Positions 26,477-35,676 of a stretch of 64,000 nt of DNA are shown here, piece by piece (position 1 is the first letter of the stretch; every line of letters begins with the position of its first letter). Both the position numbers and the translations under genes were made by a program. Source of the stretch: Flavobacterium sp. Root901 (GTDB lineage Bacteria; Bacteroidota; Bacteroidia; Flavobacteriales; Flavobacteriaceae); NCBI RefSeq assembly GCF_001429765.1, contig NZ_LMJB01000006.1, positions 514,338 through 578,337 of the forward strand, given 5' to 3'. The notes under the pieces are model-generated. The model was not told the origin of the DNA. It saw nothing but the letters and a program-made list of their open reading frames with translations, and did not search any database.

Positions 26477-27034
26477 ATGTATAAAGGTTATTCTGATGAA
26501 GAACTTGTTGAATTATTAAAACAAGGAAAAGATAAAGCTTTTGATGAACTGTATTTCAGGTACCGTGATTTACTTGTCCGGTTTGTTTACCTGAGAATGA
26601 AATCAGTTCCGGTTTCAGAAGAAATCGTTCAGGAAGTTTTTACCACAATCTGGGAACGTCGAAAAACAATTGTTATTCAAAAGAGTTTTGCGGCATACAT
26701 TTATACCTCAGTTCGTTACACCACTTTAGACCATATCAAGTCGCACACTGTTACAGATCAGTACATTCAGGAAGTTTTAGACAGAAACCCTGTTTCATTC
26801 AACAGCCATAACGCAACAGAAGATTCTATTTATTATGATGAATTGCAAATAGCCGTTGACAAAGTCGCCGCTTTACTTCCTAAAAAATCAAAAGAGGTTT
26901 TTATTCTCAGCAGAATCAAACATTATTCAAATAAAGAAATCGCAGACGAACTCAATGTTTCTATCGATACGGTCAAATATCATATTACATACGCACTAAA
27001 ATTTATGCGGACTTATTTAGGGGAGTTTAATTGA
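26477..27034 (+). CDS. FecI-type ECF RNA polymerase sigma-70 factor
   Basis: 185 residues from the ATG at 26477; the frame opens at 26426, but that start would add residues foreign to the family. Region 2 (FDELYFRYRDLLVRFVYLR, then EEIVQEVFTTIWERR) and region 4 (LLPKKSKEVFILSRIKHYSNKEIADELNVSIDTVKYHITYAL) are both complete. The 'RNA polymerase sigma-70 factor, Bacteroides expansion family' shape is clear. It should be held by the FecR protein encoded 117 bases downstream and be released when the STN-bearing SusC at 28293 meets its substrate. Confidence 0.92.
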   Translation: MYKGYSDEELVELLKQGKDKAFDELYFRYRDLLVRFVYLRMKSVPVSEEIVQEVFTTIWERRKTIVIQKSFAAYIYTSVRYTTLDHIKSHTVTDQYIQEVLDRNPVSFNSHNATEDSIYYDELQIAVDKVAALLPKKSKEVFILSRIKHYSNKEIADELNVSIDTVKYHITYALKFMRTYLGEFN

Positions 27035-27083
27035 TTTTAATATTTCCAAATGAAGTTTCGGAATATTTTTTCTTAACACAAGC

Positions 27084-27134
27084 GTAACCTTTTAAACCTA
27101 CCTGAATTTTCAATTCCCAAGACATACTATTAAA
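27084..27134 (+). promoter_or_regulatory. Conserved 51-bp block upstream of the fecR gene
   Basis: GTAACC (27084), N7, CCTACC (27097), N16, AAGACATACTATTAAA (27119-27134): the spacing is identical to 26321-26371. The spacer also keeps ATTTT-N-AATT. It ends 17 bases before the fecR ATG. Confidence 0.65.
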
Positions 27135-27151
27135 GACATAAAGAAATTATA

Positions 27152-28075
27152 ATGCCTGAAAAATTACAACAAGAAATAAAACATTTTTTAGAGGGGAAAT
27201 ATTCTCCTAAAGGACAGGAAATGTGGAATAAATGGTACGATCGTACCGATGAAGTTTTTGAAGATATGGAAACAATAAAATCCAGTCGTTCGAAACTAAA
27301 AAATGAATTAAGACAAATTAAAAAATCAAATAAGGTTATTTTTCTTCAAACAAAATATTGGGCTGCAGCAGCTTCAGTTATGCTATTAATTGGTTTATCG
27401 TTTTTTATTTACCAAAAATCAATAACCAATATTGAAACCAGGCAATATGCAGTAAAGTTAGGCGAACATGCCAAAATAACACTGAGCGACGGCACGCAGA
27501 TCTGGCTCAATGCAGGAAGTATTCTAAAATACCCAAAAGAGTTTAAAAGCGATACCCGCGAAGTTTACCTTACCGGAGAAGCTTTTTTTGATGTTGCCAA
27601 AGACAAAAAACATCCTTTTATAATTCACACTGATAAAATGGATACAAAAGTCCTCGGAACCAGTTTTAATGTTCAGGCCTATCCGGATCAGACTACTCAG
27701 GAAGTTTCTGTTTTGACGGGAAGAGTAAATGTGAAATCGACTGTTACAGAGGAAAATGTGTATGTAACGCCGGGTCAGAAAGTGATTTTTAAATCTAAAA
27801 ATAACAAACTGCAGGCATTTAAAGATGTTCCGGTAAATACCATTTCGCTTTGGCGAAAAAATATTATTGTTTTTGAAGATACGCCGCTTCCTGAAGTCGT
27901 TGCAACCATAAACCGAAATTTTAATGTAGCAATTGAAATCAAAAATAAAAACCTGAACACACTTAAAATTAACGCCTATTTCAAAGAACTCTCCGCCGAT
28001 CAGGTTTTGGGTTTGGTATGCAATATCATAAATGCCGAATATAAAGTTGAAGACGGGGTTTATAAAATTGAGTAG
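27152..28075 (+). CDS. FecR family anti-sigma factor
   Basis: 307 residues. An N-terminal cytosolic helical sigma-binding part (1-65), one membrane helix at about 70-90 (YWAAAASVMLLIGLSFFIY), then the periplasmic FecR beta domain (LSDGTQIWLNAGSILKYPKEF, REVYLTGEAFFDVAKDKKHPFIIHT, VLGTSFNVQAY, VSVLTGRVNV) and a C-terminal STN-like DUF4974 domain (ITIWRKN-type segment, LPEVVATINRNFNVAIEI). It passes the signal from the receptor to the sigma factor. It lies between the two, in the standard order. Confidence 0.93.
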   Translation: MPEKLQQEIKHFLEGKYSPKGQEMWNKWYDRTDEVFEDMETIKSSRSKLKNELRQIKKSNKVIFLQTKYWAAAASVMLLIGLSFFIYQKSITNIETRQYAVKLGEHAKITLSDGTQIWLNAGSILKYPKEFKSDTREVYLTGEAFFDVAKDKKHPFIIHTDKMDTKVLGTSFNVQAYPDQTTQEVSVLTGRVNVKSTVTEENVYVTPGQKVIFKSKNNKLQAFKDVPVNTISLWRKNIIVFEDTPLPEVVATINRNFNVAIEIKNKNLNTLKINAYFKELSADQVLGLVCNIINAEYKVEDGVYKIE

Positions 28076-28097
28076 GAGTTATGAGTTATGAATTATG

Positions 28098-28258
28098 AGT
28101 TTTCAGTCGCAGTCTCAGTTTTCAGTGTCGTTGCTCGAAAACTTTGTCAAAATTTCAAATTTTGACAAAGTTGTGAAAATCTAAAATCTAAAATCTAAAA
28201 TCTAAAATCTAAAATCTAAAATCTAAAATCTAAAATCTAAAATCTAAAATCTAAAATC
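28098..28258. repeat. Composite intergenic repeat: shared block, palindrome and 7-bp tandem array
   Basis: The 29-base block at 28098-28126 is identical to 12604-12632. The near-palindrome at 28139-28172 keeps the arms AACTTTGTCAAAA / TTTTGACAAAGTT of the first locus. It is followed by almost 12 copies of AAAATCT (28176-28258). Just upstream is a short run of GTTATGA-like repeats (28079-28097). The array fills the spacer between fecR and susC and may affect their coupling or vary in length. Confidence 0.9.
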
Positions 28259-28292
28259 CCAAAATAAATCAAAAATCTAAAATTTAAAACCT

Positions 28293-31200
28293 ATGAATGA
28301 AAAACAAAAGCGGTACGTCGTAAATTTTCAAAGCATGAAAAAAGCTCTTTGGGCAAAAGTAATCCTTTTAATTGCTTTGTTTTTTACCGGATTTGCAAAC
28401 GCCGAAAACATTGATTTTGATAAAAAAGTAACCTTAAAGGTAGAAAATGAAAGCTTGAAAAATGTTTTTCAAAAAATTGAAAATCAGGCTAATGTGCATT
28501 TTATGTACGAATCGAATCAAGTTAATACCAATCAGAAAATCAGTTTAAAACTTTCTAATGTTACACTGGAACAGGCATTAGATAAAATATGCGGTAGTTT
28601 TTCGCTTCGATATGAAATTGTAAATAACAATATTGTTATTAAGAAAACCCAAAAAGTCGCATCGGCAGAACAAAACAAAATTATTGTTTCGGGAACAGTT
28701 TACAGCGGAGATGATAATATGCCGCTGCCGGGCGTTGGAATCAAAGACAAAGGTTCGAACGCAGTAACAGCAACAGACTTTGACGGAACTTTTAAAATGG
28801 AAATCAATGCTTCTGAAGCTGTACTTGTTTTTTCTTATGTAGGTTACGTTACACAAGAAATAAAGGTAACCAAAATAGAAAATATCACGGTAAAATTAGC
28901 AGCAGACATGAAACAGCTTCAGGAAGTTGTAGTAATGGGATATGGAAGTGTAAAAAAGAGTGAAGTTCTGGGCGCTGTAGGTTCTGTTTCTATGAAAGAA
29001 ACCTCAAGCAGAACGTACAATAATGCAGGCGAATTATTGCAGGGAACTGTAGCAGGTGTTGCCGTTATTAATGACGGAGGTGATCCAACGGCATCGCCAA
29101 CCATCAATATCCGCGGTATTGGGTCTTTAAATGCAGAAACGCCGTTAATTGTTTTAGACGGAATTATCTACAGCGGTTCGTTAAATACTTTAAATCCAAA
29201 TGATATTGCTTCGATAAGTGTTTTAAAAGATGCGGCATCGGCAGCAATTTATGGAGCCAGGGCTTCCGGAGGTGTGATTTTAATTACATCTAAAAAAGGA
29301 ATTTCAGATAAAATTAATGTAAATGTTAACTATCAGGGAGGTTTTCAGCAGGTAGCAAAAAAACTCGATGTTTTAAATGCTGCCGAATATGCTGATGCTA
29401 TGAATACAGCAAGAGATAATGCAGGTTTACCACGAATTCCGGCTTTTGATACGGCTTTTGAACCAACTGCAAGAACGACAAAAACCAACTGGATGGATGA
29501 AATTTTCCGTACAGGAGAAATTCAGGATTTGTCCCTATCTGTAAATGGAAAAACAGAAAAATCAAATTTCTTTCTTTCAGGAAGTTACAGAAGAAACGAA
29601 GGTATTTTGCTAAACACTTTTGGAAACCGTTATACCGTAAGAGCTAATTCTTCTTTTAAATTGGCTGATAATTTTACAATTGGAGAAAACCTATCGTATT
29701 CGTTAACAGACGGACAGACAGCAAATACGGCAAGTGCTTATACAGGAGCTATTTTGGGAGCCATTTTTTATCCGCCAAATGCTTCTATTTACAGAGAAGA
29801 CGGTTCGGGACAATTTGGAGGTGTTCCTGAAAAATATGTTGGTTCTTACGGAGATGTTATTAATCCGGTAGCGTATTTAAAAAGATTAGACAACCGCAAT
29901 CCAATTTCTACGGTTTTAATTAACCCTTATGCAGAATGGGAAATCGTTTCAGGTTTAAAAGTAAAATCAAACTGGGGTTATACCAGAATTCAGGATAACG
30001 CAACAGATTTCACAGTTAAAATCACAGAACCGGGAAAAATATTTGACTTTAACAGATTGACAAAAAAGTCTGTAACCATTACAGATTTGTTGAGCGAGCA
30101 GACTATTTCTTATGAAAAATCACTTGGAAAACACAACTTTAAAGCTTTAGCCGGATATACGTATCAGGAAACTAAAAGAGATTTTTATACTGTTGAAGGA
30201 ACTGGTTTTGATAATGAAGATCCGTCCCAGCGTTATTTGCTGAATGCTAAATTAATTCAGCAGACCGGAGCAGGAATGTCAGACGAAATTATTTCTTCTT
30301 ATGTTGGAAGACTTAATTACGATTTCAACCAAAAATATTTACTATCAGGAATCGTACGCCGCGACGGAACATCAAAACTTTTACAGGAGAACCGCTGGAA
30401 AGTTTATCCTTCTGTTTCTGCAGGATGGTTAATTTCTGAAGAAGAATTCATGAAAAGCATCAGTTCTACAGTAAACAGCTTAAAACTTCGTGCAAGCTGG
30501 GGACAAATTGGAAATTTAGGAAACCTGGGACCCTATCAGTTTAGTGTGCCTTTAACGCAGACTCAGGCTTTAATTGGGGCAACTCCGGTCATTAATTACG
30601 GTTATGCCGAAAGCGAATTATCAAATCCTAATTTAAAATGGGAAAGCTCTGAGCAGACAAACGTTGGTCTTGATTTTACCATGTTCAATAATACACTATC
30701 AGGATCTGTTGATGCTTATGTAAAAACCAATAAAGATATGTTGGTACGCGATCAGTTACCGGGTGTTTCGGGAACTCCGCAGGGACGAATTGTAAACTCC
30801 GGAGATGTTGAAAACAAAGGTCTTGAAGTAAGTTTAACTTACCAGAAAACACGTGGCGAATTTAAGTTTGATGTAACGGCAAACGCAGGATTTTTGAGTA
30901 ACAAAATTGTTTCTATTAAAGATGATTTAACGTCGTTAGAACCTTTAAACCTTAGCAGGGTTCGTAGTCTTCCGTTGGCCAATATTTATCAGGTAGGAAG
31001 TCCGGTTGGTGCTTTTTACGGATACAGAACAGACGGATTATTTCAAAGTAACGAAGAAGCAAAAGCATATGTAAATGCCAACGGGGTGGCTTATCAGCCA
31101 AATGCAGTTGCCGGAGATATGAAATTTCGTGATGAAAACGGAGACGGTGTAATCAATAACAGCGACAGGGTAGTACTTGGAAGTCCGTTCCCAAAAACAA

Positions 31201-31676
31201 CGTATAGTTTAAATGCAAACTTTAGATATAAAGGCTTCGATATGAATATCTTTTTTAACGGAGCTGCTGGAAATAGTGTTTTCAATGCCGTAAAACATAC
31301 CGGATTAAACGCTTCTTTTCCTGGCTATAATTTATTGGCAGAATCTAAAGATGCCTGGTCGCCAGCGAACAGAGATACTGATATTCCGGTACTTTCATCA
31401 ACAGACAACAATAATAATTTCGGGCGAATCTCAGATTTTTATATTGAAGATGCTTCTTTCCTAAGATTAAAAAATCTTTCTCTTGGTTATACTGTAAAAG
31501 AAAACTGGCTGAACGGAAAAGCAAAACTGCGATTCTTTATATCAGGACAAAACTTGTTTACCATTACTAAATATTCAGGAATGGATCCGGAAGTTGGTCT
31601 TAAAAACTTCGGAATGGATTTAGGTAAATATCCTCTTTCCCGCATTTATATGACGGGTGTAAACGCAACATTTTAA
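28293..31676 (+). CDS. SusC/RagA family TonB-linked outer membrane protein with STN signalling domain
   Basis: 1127 residues. Signal peptide ends near residue 37 (FANA); an alternative start is the Met at 28335. An STN domain (about 45-115, VTLKVENESLKNVFQKIENQANVHF) contacts FecR. A carboxypeptidase-like domain (about 130-210) precedes the plug (VVMGYGSVKKSEVLGAVGSV, PLIVLDGIIY, ISVLKDAASAAIYGARASGGVILITSKKG) and the barrel. The STN plus the upstream sigma/FecR make this a cell-surface-signalling transporter whose substrate induces its own operon. The partner SusD is 18 bases downstream. Confidence 0.94.
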   Translation: MNEKQKRYVVNFQSMKKALWAKVILLIALFFTGFANAENIDFDKKVTLKVENESLKNVFQKIENQANVHFMYESNQVNTNQKISLKLSNVTLEQALDKICGSFSLRYEIVNNNIVIKKTQKVASAEQNKIIVSGTVYSGDDNMPLPGVGIKDKGSNAVTATDFDGTFKMEINASEAVLVFSYVGYVTQEIKVTKIENITVKLAADMKQLQEVVVMGYGSVKKSEVLGAVGSVSMKETSSRTYNNAGELLQGTVAGVAVINDGGDPTASPTINIRGIGSLNAETPLIVLDGIIYSGSLNTLNPNDIASISVLKDAASAAIYGARASGGVILITSKKGISDKINVNVNYQGGFQQVAKKLDVLNAAEYADAMNTARDNAGLPRIPAFDTAFEPTARTTKTNWMDEIFRTGEIQDLSLSVNGKTEKSNFFLSGSYRRNEGILLNTFGNRYTVRANSSFKLADNFTIGENLSYSLTDGQTANTASAYTGAILGAIFYPPNASIYREDGSGQFGGVPEKYVGSYGDVINPVAYLKRLDNRNPISTVLINPYAEWEIVSGLKVKSNWGYTRIQDNATDFTVKITEPGKIFDFNRLTKKSVTITDLLSEQTISYEKSLGKHNFKALAGYTYQETKRDFYTVEGTGFDNEDPSQRYLLNAKLIQQTGAGMSDEIISSYVGRLNYDFNQKYLLSGIVRRDGTSKLLQENRWKVYPSVSAGWLISEEEFMKSISSTVNSLKLRASWGQIGNLGNLGPYQFSVPLTQTQALIGATPVINYGYAESELSNPNLKWESSEQTNVGLDFTMFNNTLSGSVDAYVKTNKDMLVRDQLPGVSGTPQGRIVNSGDVENKGLEVSLTYQKTRGEFKFDVTANAGFLSNKIVSIKDDLTSLEPLNLSRVRSLPLANIYQVGSPVGAFYGYRTDGLFQSNEEAKAYVNANGVAYQPNAVAGDMKFRDENGDGVINNSDRVVLGSPFPKTTYSLNANFRYKGFDMNIFFNGAAGNSVFNAVKHTGLNASFPGYNLLAESKDAWSPANRDTDIPVLSSTDNNNNFGRISDFYIEDASFLRLKNLSLGYTVKENWLNGKAKLRFFISGQNLFTITKYSGMDPEVGLKNFGMDLGKYPLSRIYMTGVNATF

Positions 31677-31694
31677 AAATATAAAACTAACAAA

Positions 31695-33230
31695 ATGAAA
31701 AATTTAAGTCTTTTAGTATTGAGTTTTGTGCTGTTAATAGGCACTTCGGCCTGCGAAAGCGAACTTGACGTAATTCCGCAGGGAGCGCCGTCAAGCGGAA
31801 ATTTCTGGAAAACTCCGGCAGATGCACAAGCAGGAGTAAATGCTATTTATGCTTTATATTCTGATGATAATATGTACGGTCGTGGTTTCTTTTGGTTAAA
31901 TAATGCCAGCGATGACATTGGAACAAAACCAAGACAAAATGCGGAGCGTATCAAAAATTTTATTGTAGACGGATCAGAATCGGATACAAAAGACATCTGG
32001 AGACTACACTATGAAATCATGAAACGCTGTAATGACGTAATTCGTAATGTTCCGAATATTACCCTTAACGAAAAAACAAGAAACGGAATGTTAGGCGAAG
32101 CTTATTTTAATCATGCTGTCATGCATTTAGAATTAGCGTATCATTATGGAGATGATCGTGCGGGGATTCCAATTCAGGATCGTGCCAATCCAACAAATGT
32201 ATATGTGCCACGTGCCAAAAATGTGGCTGAAAACTACGCCTATATTGCAGCCGATTTAATTAAAGCTGCAGAGTTACTGCCTTATTTTAATGAAATGACT
32301 CCGGATAATTACGGACGCGCGCACAAAACTGCAGCCTGGGCTTATTTAGTTCGTACCTATTTGTACGCAAAAGACTGGGACAATGCCATTAAATACGCTA
32401 ATATGATTGTGGCAAGCGGAAAACACAAACTGCTTGATAATTTTGAAGATGTGTTTAAAATCAGCAATAACTGGTCTTCAGAATATATTTGGTCCGTAAC
32501 ATCAAGTGCAGAAAACACAGGTTTAGGATCTATTTTTCCGGGAGTTTGTTTAGAAGATAAAGGCTGGGGAGCTTATAATGGCTGGGGGAATTTTTATCCG
32601 ACAAAAGAGTTATTCGATACGTATGATCCTGCTGATAAAAGAAGGAGCGCAACAATACTTCAAAAAGGAGATAAATTCATGTATTTTGGTGAACTTGTAA
32701 CTTTTAATGAAGGAAAGTATATTGTAGGTTCAAGCAACAGAACGGGTTATCAGTTTAAAAAATATATGGAACCGTTTAGTTATCCAAAAACGGGTTCAGG
32801 AGCTGTAGATATTCGTTATGTAAATGCAAATGGAGATAAACCTTCTACTGCTTTAAACGTGCCGCTTTTGCGTTATGCAGATGTAATTTTAATGCTGGCT
32901 GAAGCTAAATTAATGAAAGGTCAAAATGCAGATAATGAAATTAATATGATTCGCCGTCGTGCCGGACTTCCTAATATTTCAGGAGCTGCTTTGACCGATT
33001 TAAAAAGAGAAAGACGCTGTGAACTTGCAGGCGAATGGACAGACCGTCATTTTGATTTAGTTCGCTGGGGAGATGCAAAAGAAACGTATGCAAAACCGCT
33101 TCACCATTACAACGGAAGCGTGATTTATCCTGCCCGTAATTTCAATCCTGCAATTCACCATGTGTGGCCAATTCCACCAGACGAAATCGCAGTAAGCAAA
33201 GGAGCTTTGTTTCAAAATCAGGGATGGTAG
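31695..33230 (+). CDS. SusD/RagB family outer membrane lipoprotein
   Basis: 511 residues with an SPII signal (TSACESE, Cys20). N-terminal SusD_N motif PSSGNFWKTPADAQAGVNAIY, TPR helices (AEAYFNHAVMHLELAYHYGD-like, RAHKTAAWAYLVRTYLYAKDW), and the C-terminal SusD_RagB motifs VPLLRYADVILMLAEAKL, RRRAGLP and RRCELAGEWTDRHFDLVRWG. It binds substrate over the SusC channel. The phosphatase downstream suggests a phosphorylated or phosphodiester compound, but this is inference. Confidence 0.94.
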   Translation: MKNLSLLVLSFVLLIGTSACESELDVIPQGAPSSGNFWKTPADAQAGVNAIYALYSDDNMYGRGFFWLNNASDDIGTKPRQNAERIKNFIVDGSESDTKDIWRLHYEIMKRCNDVIRNVPNITLNEKTRNGMLGEAYFNHAVMHLELAYHYGDDRAGIPIQDRANPTNVYVPRAKNVAENYAYIAADLIKAAELLPYFNEMTPDNYGRAHKTAAWAYLVRTYLYAKDWDNAIKYANMIVASGKHKLLDNFEDVFKISNNWSSEYIWSVTSSAENTGLGSIFPGVCLEDKGWGAYNGWGNFYPTKELFDTYDPADKRRSATILQKGDKFMYFGELVTFNEGKYIVGSSNRTGYQFKKYMEPFSYPKTGSGAVDIRYVNANGDKPSTALNVPLLRYADVILMLAEAKLMKGQNADNEINMIRRRAGLPNISGAALTDLKRERRCELAGEWTDRHFDLVRWGDAKETYAKPLHHYNGSVIYPARNFNPAIHHVWPIPPDEIAVSKGALFQNQGW

Positions 33231-33343
33231 TTTTAATTCATAATTAACCATTAACAATTAGTTTGTTTGTTTATTTTTTTTTACGCTGCAGGCTCGTTGT
33301 GGAGTCTGCAGGCAGTAAAAAAATGGACACATTTTATAATATA

Positions 33344-33372
33344 AAAACCAGTCTTTATTAAAGGACTGGTTA
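33344..33372 (+). terminator. Hairpin after the second susD
   Basis: AACCAGTC / GACTGGTT stem with a 10-base loop. It is preceded (33278-33321) by another imperfect hairpin with CTGCAG arms. The T tract is weak. Confidence 0.55.
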
Positions 33373-33382
33373 TTATTGTTTT

Positions 33383-33541
33383 CTGCTACAGATTCAAAAG
33401 ATTTTTTCTTGCCGCGAATTGCACAAATTTCATTCGTAAAATCAAAAAAAATAATTCGTGACAATTCGTGCAATTCGCGGCAAAAAAACTTTACGCAAAG
33501 CAATTAAAAAATCATTTAAATCTTTTTAATCTGTGGCAAAA
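33383..33541. repeat. Nested inverted-repeat element between susD and the phosphatase gene
   Basis: Inner arms TTGCCGCGAATTGCAC (33409-33424) and its exact complement at 33468-33483. Outer, imperfect arms resemble CTGCTACAGATTCAAAAGAT (33383-33402) and the complement of a GCCACAGATTAAAAAGAT segment (33520-33537). It has no ORF. The layout is like a non-coding mobile or REP-like element of flavobacterial spacers. Confidence 0.75.
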
Positions 33542-33575
33542 AATAAACAGCTTTTAATAAAAAAAATCATTTTCA

Positions 33576-35399
33576 ATGAAAAAAATAATAACCCTTTTTT
33601 GCCTTCAGTTTTTTCTGTTTGTTCAGGCGCAGGAATACAGTTCTTCCAACATTCATTCTCATAACGATTATGCAGGTGCGCTCCCGTTTTACGGTGCTTA
33701 TTCTAATGAAGCAGGTGTTATAGAAGCCGATGTTTTTTTAGTAAATAACGAATTGTTTGTCGCGCATAATTTTAAAGATATTACAGCAGCTAATACACTG
33801 AAAAATATGTATCTGGACCCGCTTTCTTCAAAATTAAAAACTTTGGGAAGTAAAGCTTATGCAAGCGGTAAACCTTTGATTTTAATGATAGATATAAAAT
33901 CTGATGCAGAGCCGACTCTAAAAGCAATTGCACAGCAGTTAAAAACCTTTCCGGATATTATCTCCAATCAAAACATAAAAGTGGTTATTTCAGGAAACAG
34001 ACCAGATCAGTCGCAATGGGCAGCTTATCCATTGTTTATTTATTTTGACGGAAGGTTAAATGAAGAATACACGGCAGAGCAATTGGCGCGTGTAGAAATG
34101 ATCAGCGAAGACCTGAAACAAATTACGGTTTGGAACGGTAAAGGTGTTTTAACACAAACCGATCTGGAAAAAATCCAGTCGATTATTAAAAAAGTTCACA
34201 ATCAGAATAAAAAAATAAGGTTTTGGGCAACGCAGGATAATGTAAATACCTGGATGACTTTAATGAACTTAAAAGTCGATTTTATTGGTACGGACAATGT
34301 TCCGGAACTGACACATTTTATCAATAATATCAAATCGACATTTTATCAAAATACAGAATTTCATGAAGCCTATATTCCTAAAAATGTTTCGGCTTTCGCC
34401 AAAAAGAAACCAAAAAATGTCATTCTGCTTATTGGCGACGGAATGGGATTAACACAGATTTATTCGGGTTACACGGCAAACAAAGGGCAATTAAGCCTTT
34501 TTAATATCCCAACACAGGGACTTTCTATTACGAAAGCATCAGACAGTTATATTACCGATTCGGCTGCCGGAGCAACGGCAATGGCGACCGGACATAAAAC
34601 CAACAACCGTTTTATAAGCGTTGACGAAAACGGAAAACCGCTGGAGCTAATTACACAGCAATTAGCTAACAAAAATTATAAAACAGCAATTATTTCGGCA
34701 GGAAATATTACAGATGCTACTCCGGCGGCATTTTATGCACATCAGCCTGAAAGAAGTTACAGCGAACCAATTGCAAATGATTTTTTAAGTAATCCGTCTG
34801 ATATTTTAATCGGAGGAGGGCAGAATGAATTCAAAGCACGAAAAGACGGTAAAGATTTATCTAAACTTTTAATGGAAAAAGGATATACATTTTCAGATCA
34901 GTTTGCGAGTTTAGATACCATCAAAAACAACCGTTTTGTAGTGCTGGAAGATAAAGCGGTAGTTTCTGTAAAAAATGGAAGAGGAGATTTCTTAACCAAA
35001 TCTTTTGCGAAAGCGGTCAATACTTTTTCAAAATCAAAAAATCCGTTTTTTATTATGGCAGAAGGAGCACAGATTGATTATGGCGGACATCAGAATAATG
35101 TGGAATATATAGTTCGCGAAATGCTCGATTTTGACAAATTAGTGGGCAAGGCAATGGAATTTACAGACCAAAACCCGGAAACACTTTTAATTGTAACGGC
35201 AGATCATGAAACGGGCGGACTTTCATTAATTGACGGAAGTATTGCAAAAGGTTATGTTCAGGGTAGTTTTAGCACAAACGATCATACGGCAGTTCCGGTT
35301 CCGGTATTTGCTTATGGAGCAGGTGCTCAAAACTTTTCCGGAGTTTATCAGAATACTGAAATTTATGCTAAAATACTGGAGCTCCTTTTTAAAAAGTAA
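33576..35399 (+). CDS. Two-domain exported phosphodiesterase (PI-PLC/GDPD-like) and alkaline phosphatase
   Basis: 607 residues with a signal peptide (to about residue 18, VQAQ). Residues 22-260 form a PI-PLC/GDPD-like TIM barrel with candidate catalytic residues His27/His29 (NIHSHNDY), Glu50 and Asp52 (IEADVF) and His64 (VAHN). Residues 275-605 are a PhoA-type alkaline phosphatase: metal Asp288 in LIGDGMG, nucleophile Ser329 in TDSAAGATA, AEGAQIDYGGHQNN, TADHETGG and a late DHT. One chain could cut a phosphodiester and then release phosphate. It lies downstream of a signalling SusCD pair in the same direction, 345 bases away past a repeat element. Confidence 0.88.
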   Translation: MKKIITLFCLQFFLFVQAQEYSSSNIHSHNDYAGALPFYGAYSNEAGVIEADVFLVNNELFVAHNFKDITAANTLKNMYLDPLSSKLKTLGSKAYASGKPLILMIDIKSDAEPTLKAIAQQLKTFPDIISNQNIKVVISGNRPDQSQWAAYPLFIYFDGRLNEEYTAEQLARVEMISEDLKQITVWNGKGVLTQTDLEKIQSIIKKVHNQNKKIRFWATQDNVNTWMTLMNLKVDFIGTDNVPELTHFINNIKSTFYQNTEFHEAYIPKNVSAFAKKKPKNVILLIGDGMGLTQIYSGYTANKGQLSLFNIPTQGLSITKASDSYITDSAAGATAMATGHKTNNRFISVDENGKPLELITQQLANKNYKTAIISAGNITDATPAAFYAHQPERSYSEPIANDFLSNPSDILIGGGQNEFKARKDGKDLSKLLMEKGYTFSDQFASLDTIKNNRFVVLEDKAVVSVKNGRGDFLTKSFAKAVNTFSKSKNPFFIMAEGAQIDYGGHQNNVEYIVREMLDFDKLVGKAMEFTDQNPETLLIVTADHETGGLSLIDGSIAKGYVQGSFSTNDHTAVPVPVFAYGAGAQNFSGVYQNTEIYAKILELLFKK

Positions 35400-35414
35400 T
35401 TTTCATCAACAACC

Positions 35415-35450
35415 AAAAAAGCCCTCTGCAAAACTGCAGGGGCTTTTTTT
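35415..35450 (+). terminator. Rho-independent terminator after the phosphatase gene
   Basis: AAAAAAGCCCTCTGCA / TGCAGGGGCTTTTTTT stem with one wobble or bulge and a long T run. Confidence 0.85.
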
Positions 35451-35676
35451 ATTTAGTTTCATTTTCTGAGTGGAGATTTCTTAAAGATTTTCTGTTGTAA
35501 ATTATAAATCTTTTAATGATATGTTAATCTAATCGTATTATAAAGCGGAGAATGAACTGAAAATCAAAAAATATAATGCAATATTAATAAATTATTAAAT
35601 GACCAAATTGCAAAAAATATCAATAAATGTTTATTATACTTTTGTAAGGGTCTTCTTTAACATTTAAAATTGCATT

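Noticed and set aside
28176..28258. CRISPR array or coding repeat
   Set aside because: 7-bp microsatellite without spacers; it is not in an open frame with a start.
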